This document shows positions 45,770 to 55,400 of a stretch of 64,000 nt of DNA, one piece after another. The DNA comes from Setophaga petechia (lineage: Eukaryota; Chordata; Aves; Passeriformes; Parulidae): assembly GCA_024362935.1 (NCBI GenBank), contig JANCRA010000122.1, positions 1,353,501 to 1,417,500 of the forward strand, written 5' to 3'. The notes under the pieces are model-generated. The model was not told the origin of the DNA and did not search any database. It worked only from the letters and a program-made list of their open reading frames with translations. Each line of letters starts with the position of its first letter. The stretch's first letter is position 1. A program made the translations under genes and the position numbers.

Positions 45770-46769
45770 CAGTTGCTCTGATTAATTGCTTTTCTTCCTG
45801 AGAAAAATATTGTTTTTATTACAGACCGCATCTCTTCTCAAGTATAAATGTTTGGACTTAAAAATTGGTCTAATTGTTCAGCTATACCTATGGGATCTTC
45901 CAAATATCCTTTTATTTATATTTTAACATTTCAGACCTCATCAGACGAAGTCAAAGGAGCATTCACAAACTCTGGTCCGTCCCCTCCTATGAGAACCTCT
46001 CTTAATGGAAATAGACCAATCCCTTTATCCCATTCTTTTTAGTTTTTTATCTTCTATAGCCTTTTTCTCATATTTTTAGGAAGAATCAGGAGAGGACTTT
46101 TCTTTTAACTGAACTTTTAGTGCTTCGGTAAGGTGATTCCTTTAGAGAGTTCTCCTGAGCAGCCGGAGCTGTGGTTACCAAGGGAACGGAGCTCGGGGCA
46201 GGACGGGGCACTCGGCACGGCTCCGAGTCTCGGTCCTCCAAAGGCGGGGTCTGCAGCCGGGATCGCCCGAGGGGATCGGCACGGCTCAGAGTCTCGGTCC
46301 TCCAAAGGCGGGGTCTGCAGCCGGGGTCGCCCGAGGGGATCGGCACGACTCCGAGTCTCGGTCCTCCAAAGGCGGGGTCTGCAGCCGGGATCACCCGAGG
46401 GGCTGTTCCGGTGCGGACCGAGCTGGAGCGTGGATCGCTCCCGCATGGCTGATGGCGGCTGATCCGGCAGAGACAAAGCCGGGACTGACCCCGGCGGCAG
46501 CGGCGGGAGCCGACCAGAGTCAGGGCAGCCGGGGATGGGACGGACGGGACCCCTCCTCGGCCAATAAACGTGGTCAGGTCTTATTTCCTTTGTCGGCCAT
46601 TCGAGCATACAGAATTGTATCATCTTTACCTTGTCCTTTTTCCTTGTACAGGGGTTTTTCCCAGTTGGCTAACATAATTCCCAGAGGGCTCTCTTGGGGT
46701 ATTTTCTGTTGGTGATTTTTTTCTCCCGCTTTTCTCTCCTGTATCTACTTTACTGAATTTCTGCCCCAT
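45770..46769 (-). pseudogene. gag fragment of a gammaretrovirus-like ERV (matrix to capsid)
   Basis: On the minus strand the start at 46769 reads MGQKFSKVDTG, a myristoylation-type Gag start. Then, across a frameshift, MIQFCMLEWPTKEIRPDHVY from 46623 opens a frame to 46117, typical of gammaretroviral matrix. An Arg/Pro-rich linker follows, built partly from 63-bp repeats. Capsid passages (FPLREVLIGGDGPEFVNAPL and DPIGIAEQLDQFLSPNIYT) appear around 46010-45850 with stops between them. Only this gag part is present. It is unrelated to the plus-strand proviruses at 30-41 kb. Confidence 0.78.
46208..46400 (-). repeat. 63-bp tandem repeat, three copies, inside the ERV gag linker
   Basis: On the plus strand each copy reads GGCACGGCTCCGAGTCTCGG, TCCTCCAAAGGCGGGGTCTG and CAGCCGGGATCGCCCGAGGG plus 2-3 bases. 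The unit is 21 codons, so the gag linker frame is kept in every copy. Confidence 0.9.
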
Positions 46770-46837
46770 TTCTCAGTATTCTATCTGTTGGTCCCCTGCT
46801 CCTGTTTTTCACTTTTTCCTAACATCTTAAATACCAC

Positions 46838-47696
46838 TTATGGAGTTATGCTTCCTCCTAACACTTACCTCCTCACCTCAGCCCCCTCCTGCTGCGTCCC
46901 CTTCTCCGCCCCTAACGCTACTCTATTTCCCAGCCCGCCCTTAACCCGTCCCACCACAATTCCTGCTTCATCCATTACTTCACCCACCGCCCCCTGCGAG
47001 TCCCCTCCAGCAGCACGCAGGAGCCCGAACCCCTGGGGGACAGCGCAGCTCTCGCAGCAGGACAGCACCCACGTAAGACAGGCAGGGACAACATCTGTGG
47101 GCTGCAGGGTGTCACAAGGGGCTGAGGGGAGGGGGCTGGAGGGTGACACAGAGGATGGGGGGAGCTGACAGGCAGAAGGGAGCTTTAGGAGCAGCTGGGA
47201 GGCTCCAGGGTGGCACAGAGATGCTGAGAGGCTGAGAGCGGGGAACTTGAGGATGACAAGAAGAGGGTGAGGGGAAGCAGATGCCTTGAGGGGCAAAGTG
47301 GGGGCTGCTTGAGGGTGACAGGTGAGCCAGCCCTCACACCACCCCTAACCTTAGCCTAAAAACCACCCCTAACCAGGTGGAGAGTGCACGGTGGAGGTCA
47401 GGGGGCCAAGGGACAATGTCAGAGGTCTCGGGGGGGCACACAGACATTGCAGGCTGAGGGGCAAGGAGGGGGAGGCTTGACAGATGGAGAGCTCACACTG
47501 AGGGTTAGGAGCACAAGGGACACAGGGTACCAGGCAGGGTTAGGGTACAGGTGCAGCAGCCCTCAACCCAACCCCAAGGTCACCCTAAACAGCACCCCTA
47601 GGACCCCGGCTTTCCCCAACAGCAGCCCAAGGCAGTAACCCCAATGCTGGGACAGCCCCCAGAACTCTCCCAGCAGCTGCAGGCAGCAACCCTAAT
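46838..47696 (+). repeat. Segmental duplication, copy 2
   Basis: Near-identical partner of 43058-43940. It directly follows the gag fragment at its left edge and leads into T-rich AGGG sequence at its right edge, so the two copies have different neighbours and the edges are true duplication boundaries. Confidence 0.92.
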
Positions 47697-47754
47697 AAAA
47701 AGGTAGCAATGATGTTTGTGGTCTAGAGAGTGACAGGTAGGAGTTGGGGGCTGA

Positions 47755-48295
47755 GCAGTTTTTTAGGGTTTTTCTCATGGCTTTAAAAGGATATTTAGGG
47801 CTTTTTTGGAGGAGTTCTTCAGGAATTTTCTGGGAACGTTTAAGATACTATTAGGGCTTTTTCAGGGCTTTTAAAAGACTTTGTTAGGGTATTTTAAGGG
47901 CTTTCTTAGTACTTTTAAGAATTGTTTGGGGGGGGTTGGGTGTTCTTGGGGTTTTTTTAGAACTACTGCGGGTACGTAAAGGACTTTTTAAGGCTAGGGT
48001 ATTTTTAGGGTTTTTGAGGGGACTTTTAGGTTTTTTAGGGTCTTATCAGGGCATTTTAAGGATTTTGGGGGTATTTTTAGAGCTCTTTTTGGACTATTTA
48101 GGGTATATTTAGGGATTTTTAAAGGTTCTGTGGGGATTTTTAGGGGTGTTTTCGGGTTTTTTTTTTAAGGAGGGTATTTTCAGTGTATTTTAGCAGTATT
48201 CTGAGACTATTTTTAGGTTTTCATGGGGTTTTTGGGACATTTTGAAGATTTGGGGGTTTTCAGGGAAGTTTTAGGTTTTTTTAGGGTCTTTTCAT
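47755..48295 (+). repeat. Degenerate (T)nAGGG tract, telomere-like
   Basis: About 540 bp consist of loosely repeated TTTTTAGGG, TATTTTTAGGG and TTTTAAGGG words on the plus strand with strong T/G bias. A shorter similar tract lies at 48825-48960. The words resemble a decayed variant of TTAGGG with expanded T runs, but no perfect TTAGGG array is present. Confidence 0.65.
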
Positions 48296-48700
48296 GGCAC
48301 AACACATGGAGGCTGAGGGGCAGCTTGTGGGGCACTGGGGGCTTGAGGGTGACAGAGGCTGGGAGCTGAGGGAGCAACAGGGAGAGGGGACAGCGGGTGA
48401 CACACAGAGATGCTGAGGGTGGCAGGGGCAGCTGTAGGATGACACAGAGACGCTGGGGGCTGAGGGGCAAAGGAGAGGGGTTAGGGGTGACACACAGGAG
48501 CTGAGAGCTGGGGGGCAGAGGGACCGGTTGAGGGGTAAAGGGAGAGGGCTTGAGGGCTGGACAGTCCAGTGGAGATCAGGGGTACAGGGTACAGCTGCAC
48601 CACCCCTCAGCCCAGCCCTAACCTCAGCCTGACCAGCCCCCTTAAAAACAGCCTTTTCCCCCAACAGCAGCACAACACAGCAACCCTAACAGCGAGACCA
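48296..48700. repeat. Degenerate GGGGCTGAGG/GGTGACA minisatellite-like sequence
   Basis: Loosely repeated words (GCTGAGGGGCA, GAGGGTGACA, CACACAGAGATGCTGAGGG) as in the 43330-43560 and 47110-47310 duplicated blocks, ending in CAGCCCTAACC. No gene is seen. Confidence 0.6.
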
Positions 48701-49028
48701 GACAGCAACCCTCACACACCAGGACAATGACAGAACCCTCAGAGGACAGCAGACCCTCTGCAAAAAGGCACGGACGACAACTGTGGGCTAGACAGCAAGA
48801 GGTAGAGTTCAGAGACTGAGCATGTCTTTTTAAAGTTTTTTTCCAGGACTTTTAAAGGTATTTAGGGGATTTTGGAAGGGACTTTTCTGGGACTTTTTAG
48901 GGTATTGTTGGGGCTTTTTCAAAGCCATTTTATGATTCTTTAGCATATTTTGAAGATTAAGGTCAGGGTCAGAGGAAACAGCCTCTGAAAAGGCAGAGTT
49001 TTAGGACTGCAATGGAATGCTTTAGAAA

Positions 49029-49098
49029 GGGGCCAGCGGTGGCACAGCGGGTTGGGTCCCTCGCTGCCAGTCCGAAGGTTGTAACTTTTAGACCCAGC
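49029..49098 (+). mobile_element. Possible tRNA-derived SINE fragment
   Basis: GGTGGCACAGCGGGTTGG resembles a tRNA A box, and CCGAAGGTTGTAACTTTTAG follows at roughly B-box distance but with a poor match. No tail or target duplication is found, so this stays tentative. Confidence 0.3.
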
Positions 49099-49159
49099 TA
49101 AGTTGTTGTGGTTAGGGTTAGATGCTCTCAGCTTTTGTCTGGGAGAACTTCTGCACAGA

Positions 49160-49382
49160 AAAGCTCACCCCCTGAGTTTCCTGATGCCAGTTTGCAGGAG
49201 GTGCTTGGCACTGCCAGGGCAGCCCGAGTTCTCGGTGGGGGCAGCTTTGCTCCTGGAGAAATCCTGTGCCAGCCCTCTTCCCTGTAAAACCAAACTCACC
49301 CCTGCTGCGTGTCGACGTCCGTTCGCAGGAGGCACGTGGCACTCCAAGGGCAGCGAGAGTTCTTGGTGTTGGCAGCTGCGGT
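49160..49382 (+). repeat. Copies 2 and 3 of the dispersed ~95-bp repeat, in tandem
   Basis: Two adjacent copies (about 49160-49258 and 49285-49382) contain TTTGCAGGAGGTGCTTGGCA and TTCGCAGGAGGCACGTGGCA respectively, then GAGTTCTCGGTGG or GAGTTCTTGGTG. Their homology to 42957-43052 links two parts of the subtelomere-like region. Confidence 0.65.
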
Positions 49383-50223
49383 CTGTGAGAAATTGTTCTC
49401 TGCAGTTTGGAGGAAGAATCGCATTTTTGGCCATGGGGAAAGACTGAGAGGAAAGACTGTTAATTTCCTTAGAAAGGAAAGTCTGGCACCCCATGGTTTA
49501 AGGGGCAGACAAAGGGCTGTGTAGGGGAAGGAACTCCTCACAGGACCTTTCTTCACCTCAACCCCCACTCCAAGGTCTAGCAGCCCCCCGTGTGACCAGC
49601 TGCTTTCAGAGGGTTACCCAGGCACACCTGCACAGGGAGCTGCTAGTCCAGAGGGGCTAACAGGGGTATCCCACGTGTCCCTCCAGGAACTGTGGTTGGA
49701 GCATCCAGCAGGGAGTAGGGAGCAGCGGGACCCACCTGGGCGTGGAGGATCACTTTGAGAAAATGCCAAGGGAAGAGCCCTTTTGCCAAGGGGCAGCATG
49801 TGAGCAGGCCAGGCAGCATGTGGGGTTCCAGGAGAGGGCTTTCAACTTTCCCCTTTTACTGTGTCAGTCCCTCCCCAGAGCCCCCAGACCCTCCACAGCA
49901 CTCCCAGAAAGGACAGGGGCTTTTAGGAGAAAAAGGGTTTAGAAAAAAGGGAAAATCTTCCTTTCCCATTTTTTTTGTGTTCAAACTGGGAGGGACTCTG
50001 CTTCCCCTGCAATTTTAATGGTCTCGGTTGAAAGAATCCCTGCCTTTTCTATGCTGTTAGGGGTGTTAATTGACAGGGAGTCCCCATTTTCTATTATTTT
50101 CCAGTTTAAAAAAAGGGGAAAACCTGGACAACATTTCTTAGGGGTTTGAATTAAGGGCAGCCACTCCCTTTTTGTTGCCCTGAGGCCTAAATTGAGGGAG
50201 AAGCCCAGCTATCCCTCCATCTT
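49383..50223. other. Intergenic sequence without recognised features
   Basis: G/C-moderate sequence becomes T-rich toward 50000. It has only chance frames. Confidence 0.5.
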
Positions 50224-50690
50224 AAGGGTTTGAACTGAGGGAAAAATCCCTCTTTTTTCATCACGGGAGAAATTTAAAGTGGGGAAAGCCCTCTTTTCCC
50301 AATACTTAAGGAGAGTAAATTTAAGGACAGAAGCAATTTATTTACCATAGTATTAGCTTCAGTAGAGGTAACTGCCCCATTTCCTCTTTTTAAGGGGTTC
50401 ACTGGAAGGAAGCCCTGACTTTTTCAGCATTTTAAGGGTTTAAAACTACATTTCAGGGCACTCCTTTCTGTGCCATAGGATCAAGTATCACAGAGAAGGT
50501 GAGCCTGACATGCACTTAACCCTTACACTGCCTGGGAAGCTTTTATTTTTCTTATTTTTACTTATAATGCAGACAGCCCTAATTAGAGGTCCCAAGGAGA
50601 CTTAGACTATTCATATCGTTAGTATTCTTCTCCACCTGGCTTAGTCACATGAGAAGTACTACTTAGTAGTCACTAAGGAATAATTATGTA
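50224..50690 (+). repeat. Left block of the duplicated locus (partner of 19498-19965)
   Basis: This diverged counterpart of 19498-19965 includes TTTAAGGACAGAAGCAATTT, TGCACTTAACCCTTACACTG and TTAGTATTCTTCTCCACCTG. It defines the left edge of the large gene-like locus. Confidence 0.75.
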
Positions 50691-51252
50691 AGCTAACAGC
50701 AAATTACCCAATTTATCTAGTTATGCTGCCTAAGCAGAAACTTTATTTCTTACCAGTTTTCTGCCCTTTTGCTCCAAGTAGTTGTTGCAAAAAAGAAAGT
50801 CATGTTATTTTTCTGAAGAGTTTTCTTCTATAATAAGCCCTTTACTCCCCTTGAATTGGAGTCAGAGGAGCCAAACAGCTGCAGCTGCTCTGAGGGCTTT
50901 TAAACGCGGTGGGATCAGCCCCCTCCCTTTTCCCAGGCATCATGGGAAGGAGAGGCGGGCACAATCAGGGGTATATTAACCCCAGCCTTTGCTGAGGGGC
51001 TTCATTCCCTCTCTGGGATGTGCTGGGGTAAGTGCTCTCCTCTCATTTCAGTGAAGAGGCTCTTTCAGCTTATCTCAGCTTGTTTTCAGCAGGTGTTTCT
51101 GGGCATCTAAAGCAACAGAGGCTTTGAAGATACTGTGAAGAAAGCAGCATGGAATACAGGGAGTATTTAAGTTCACAATTTTGGGTTTTGTGTTTAGGGG
51201 TGGTGAAGTGCATTTGTAATTTCTGGTTTTGTTCTTATTTTGTTTTGTTTAG

Positions 51253-51374
51253 GAGGAACAGACCTTCCAGAGACTCCAGGCTGTGTCAATTCCAACACTT
51301 TTTTCAGCAGATTCATCGTGTCACAAGAGGGATCTGCCCAGTGTCAAAGATGATGTTTAAGATTAAGGCTTCAG
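51253..51374 (+). other. Exon candidate of the gene-like locus
   Basis: A 122-nt segment lies between TTTTGTTTTGTTTAG and GTGAGT, one of the best single-copy exon candidates. No domain is visible in any frame. Confidence 0.45.
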
Positions 51375-52368
51375 GTGAGTTGAGGGTTGTGTCTAGGAGA
51401 GGGAGGGTGAGCAGGTATCCAGTTAGGAGTTGTTGGGGCAGGGGGGTTTGCAGGCAGCAGGGTGAGAAAGAGTGTTTATTTCAGGGCCCCCCCACACAAG
51501 GCTTTTCAGAAGCATAGCAGAGGCATTCACATGTCTTAGAGCACACAAGGTCATCCACTGCACTCACAGGAATGCCATTTAGCTTTGCCTTTCTCTAACC
51601 CAGGTGCCACTCATAATAACAGCTACAGGCTTGGAATCAGGATGAAGCTGGAGCCTGAAGAAGCCAGGCACACTCAGGAGAGGGCAAGTAGCTGACTTGC
51701 TGGGATTTGGCCCTCATAACTCTGTACTCATACTTTGGTTTTGGTATTCTTTATTGTAGCTGACCGAGAGGCTGACAGGCCATCACGGGGCCCTCCGAGC
51801 CAGGCTCATTTCAGGTGCAACGTGGATCCACATCACCGATCATCCAAAAGATAAGCTGGGGGCCAGGGCCTGGAGATGGGACGATTGGAGGGTAGTAGGT
51901 TGGGAGTTTTTGGGACAGATTTAAAAACTAGCAGAGGGAAAAGCAATCTCCTCCAAGGGACCTCTTAGGACAGCTAAAGGGACAGGGTCTACTTTTGATG
52001 GCAGCTTTCAGGCAGGCAGTGCAGAACAGTTCTGGTCCGTGTGGTGTTGTCCAGTGTACCGTGTTACCTAGTGTGTCTTTGGGGTCCCTTTTGCCTTTTC
52101 CCCTCAATGGCCTCACCACAAGCATAATGCGTTGTGTTGAACGTCCCCCTGTTTGTCACGTTCTGTGTCATGGGTGTCTGCACATATTTGTGCCGGAGCT
52201 GTTCTGCCCTGCTGCATTGCCTGGTGCAGCAGGAGAAGTCCCGGGGACTTGAAGTTTGTGATATGGGGTGTACTTGGACTGTAGGTGCTATTCCTCGATT
52301 GATAGAAGGTGTTTGCAGCTTTTGAGTTATCCTGCAGATGTTTGACATATGTTCTAACTTTCTTTCAG

Positions 52369-52435
52369 GTGCAGGTGCATTACATCTGTGGCAGAGGGTT
52401 AGGGTTAGGAGGTGCCGGACCTTCTTAGGAGCACG
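52369..52435 (+). other. Cassette exon candidate containing telomere-like sequence
   Basis: A 67-nt segment between TTTCTTTCAG and GTGAGT includes GGTTAGGGTTAGG at about 52399-52411. The same exon at 55945-56011 and 56793-56859 has the diverged forms GGTTAGTGTTACG and GGTTAGGATTAGG. Confidence 0.5.
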
Positions 52436-55400
52436 GTGAGTAGCAGACTTGTTTGGTTTTGGCCAATGTGGTGCCAAGATCAGGCAGTGATATTTGGTTC
52501 TCTTTAATCTAGCTGTGCAAGAGACACCAGCCCGGTGACAGCAGGAACTTCCCAGCTGGCGTGGCCGCCTTCCTTGGCACCTGAAGCGGAGCGGCAGCCC
52601 CGGATGTCCCAGAGATAAGTGGAGGGCTGTGACCCAAAGAGGGGATGAAAGCGGGGTGCTGGGTTGGGACCTCCAGGGCGGGGAGGGGGGGTTTGAATTG
52701 GCTTTGGAGTTGAAGGTAGCCAAGAAGTGGCCCCTTAGGCCCCCTGAAAAGAAAGTCTGACTTTGGATCACAGTGCTGAGGTGTGCAGGGCAGAGCAGTC
52801 CCGTTGTGTCTCGTGTCACTTGTATTTTGTGTTTTATGTGTTGTTTGGATATCTCACGTCTTTTTCCTTAGGCCTTTGAGGGGCCTGTCAGAAACCCTGG
52901 CATGCGCCCAGCAGCAGTTTTGCCTCGGTCATCACCTTTTGGATTCTTTCATTCCTCGCAGCCATTTTCCTTGCCAAAGAAATTTCTGTCCATGTTGTGT
53001 CCCGGTTGTCTGTCATGTCCTGTGTGTCCTGTGTCACGGGTGTCAGCACACATTTGTGCCGGAGCTGCTCTGCCCTGCTGCATAGCCTGGTGCAGTAGGA
53101 GAAGTCCTGGGGACTTGCGGTTTGTGATGTGGAGTATACTTGGACTCTAGATGGTATTTGTACATGTATCTGGATCCTTTAAGTTATGCTGCAGTCCTTT
53201 GACTTTTGTCCTAACTTTCTTTCAGACACAGAAGGATGAAATCCAGGGCAAAATCCATCCACCCATCCTGGGAGAGGAGGTTCCCCCGAGCAGGTCAGTC
53301 ACTGTTTGTTTCTGCAGGGGGAGTATAAAGTGTGACTCTGTTACAGCACTGTTCCTTTTCTTTGTAGGAAGTAAATCTGGATACCAGCAGTCAAGGTGAG
53401 CAGTGGAGAGAAGTAGTTGTTATTGCTCAGCTCTCAATTTCTGGTCCAGCTCTAAGCTTCCATTCTTGTTTTTGTGCCTTAGGCAATCCGGTCGGAATAT
53501 GCCAAGCCCCTGTCACCACCGGGCCAATGCACCAGGTTTCCTGCACATGTGAGCCCTGTGGATGTACCACAGGACCTGGTGATGAAGCCCTGAACTTATC
53601 TATTTAAAGGTGCCATCCAGGTGGCCTTTGGCAACTGCCAAGGAGTTGGGGTGAGTCGGGGAGGTAGGGAGGAGGAGCAAGGGTGCACTGAGGTTTCAGC
53701 CCTGCCAAATCACCTCCTCTCCTCTTAACCCAGGCACCCCCTGTGACGACTGTGCCCGAAGCCGGCAACCTGAGCAACTGGGCATTCTTAGGAGCACGGT
53801 GAGTAGCAGACTTGTTTGGTTTTGGCCGATGTGGTGCCAAGATCAGGCAGTGATATTTGGTTCTCTTTTAATCTAGCTGTGCAAGAGACAACAGCCTGGT
53901 GACAGCAGGAGCTTCCCAGCTGGCGAGGCCGCCTTCCTTGGCACCTGAAGCGGAGCGGCACCCTCAGATGTCCCAGAGATAAGTGGAGGGCTGTGACCCA
54001 AAGAGGGGATGAAAGCGGGGTGCTGGGTTGGGACCTCCAGGGCGGGGAGGGGGGGTTTGATTTGGCTTTGGACGTGAAGGTAGCTAAGAAGTGGGCCCTT
54101 AGGCCCCATTAGAGGAAAGTCTCACTTTGGATCACAGTGCTGAGGTGTGCAGGACAGAGCAGTCCCGGTGTGTCTCGTGTCACTTGTCTTTTGTGTTTTA
54201 TGTGTTGTTTGGATATCTCACGTCTTTTTCCTTAGGCCTTTGAGGGGCCTGTCAGAAACCCTGGCATGAGCCCAGCAGCAGTTTTGCCTCGGTCATCACC
54301 TTTTGGATTCTTTCATTCCTCGCAGCCATTTTCCTTGCCAAAGACATTTCTGTCCGTGTTGTGTCCCGGTTGTCTGTCATGTCCTGTGTGTCCTGTGTCA
54401 CGGGTGTCAGCACACATTTGTGCCGGAGCTGCTCTGCCCTGCTGCATAGCCTGGTGCAGTAGGAGAAATCCTGGGGACTTGCAGTTTGTGGGGTGTTGCA
54501 AGACTCTAGATGATATTCCTAGATAGACACAAGATGTTTGGAGCTGTGACGTTATCCTTCAGTCCTTTGACTTTTGTCCTAACTTCCTTTCAGACACAGA
54601 AGGATGAAATCCAGGGCAAAATCCATCCACCCATCCTGGGAGAGGAGGTTCCCCTGAGCAGGTCAGTCACTGTTTGTTTCTGCAGGGGGAGTATAAAGTG
54701 TGACTCTGTTACAGCACTGTTCCTTTTCTTTGTAGGAAGTAAATCTGGATACCCGCAGTCAAGGTGAGCAGTGGAGAGAAGTAGTTGTTATTGCTCAGCT
54801 CTCAATTTCTGGTGCAGCTCTAAGCTTCCATTCTTGTTTTTGTGCCTTAGGCAATCCGGTCGGAATATGCCAAGCCCCTGTCACCACCGGGCCGATGCAC
54901 CAGGTTTCCTGTGCATGTGACCCCTGTGGATGTACCGCAGGACCTGGTGATGAAGCCCTAAACTTATCTATTTAAAGGTGCCATCCAGGTGGCCTTTGGC
55001 AACTGCCAAGGAGTTGGGGTGAGTCGGGGAAGTAGGGAGGAGGAGCAAGGGTGCACTGAGGTTTCAGCCGTGCCAAATCACCGCCTCTCCTCTTAACCCA
55101 GGCACCCCCTGTGACGACCGTGCCCGAAGCCGGCAGCCTGAGCAGCTGGGTATTCTTAGGAGCACGGTGAGTAGCAGACTTGTTTGGTTTTGGCCAATAT
55201 GGTGCCAAGATCAGGCAGTGATATTTGGTTCTCTTTTAATCTAGCTGTGCAAGAGACACCAGCCCAGTGACAGCAGGAACTTCCCAGCTGGCAAGGCCAC
55301 CTTCCTTTACACCTGAAGTGGAGTGGCACCCCTGGATGTCCCAGAGATAAGTGGAGGGCTGTGACCCACAGAGGGGATGAAAGCGGGGTGCTGAGTTGGG

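Noticed and set aside
52397..52412. Telomerase RNA template (the minus strand reads CCTAACCCTAACC)
   Set aside because: No surrounding pseudoknot, CR4/5 or box H/ACA architecture is recognisable, and the motif is on the antisense strand of an exon-like repeat.
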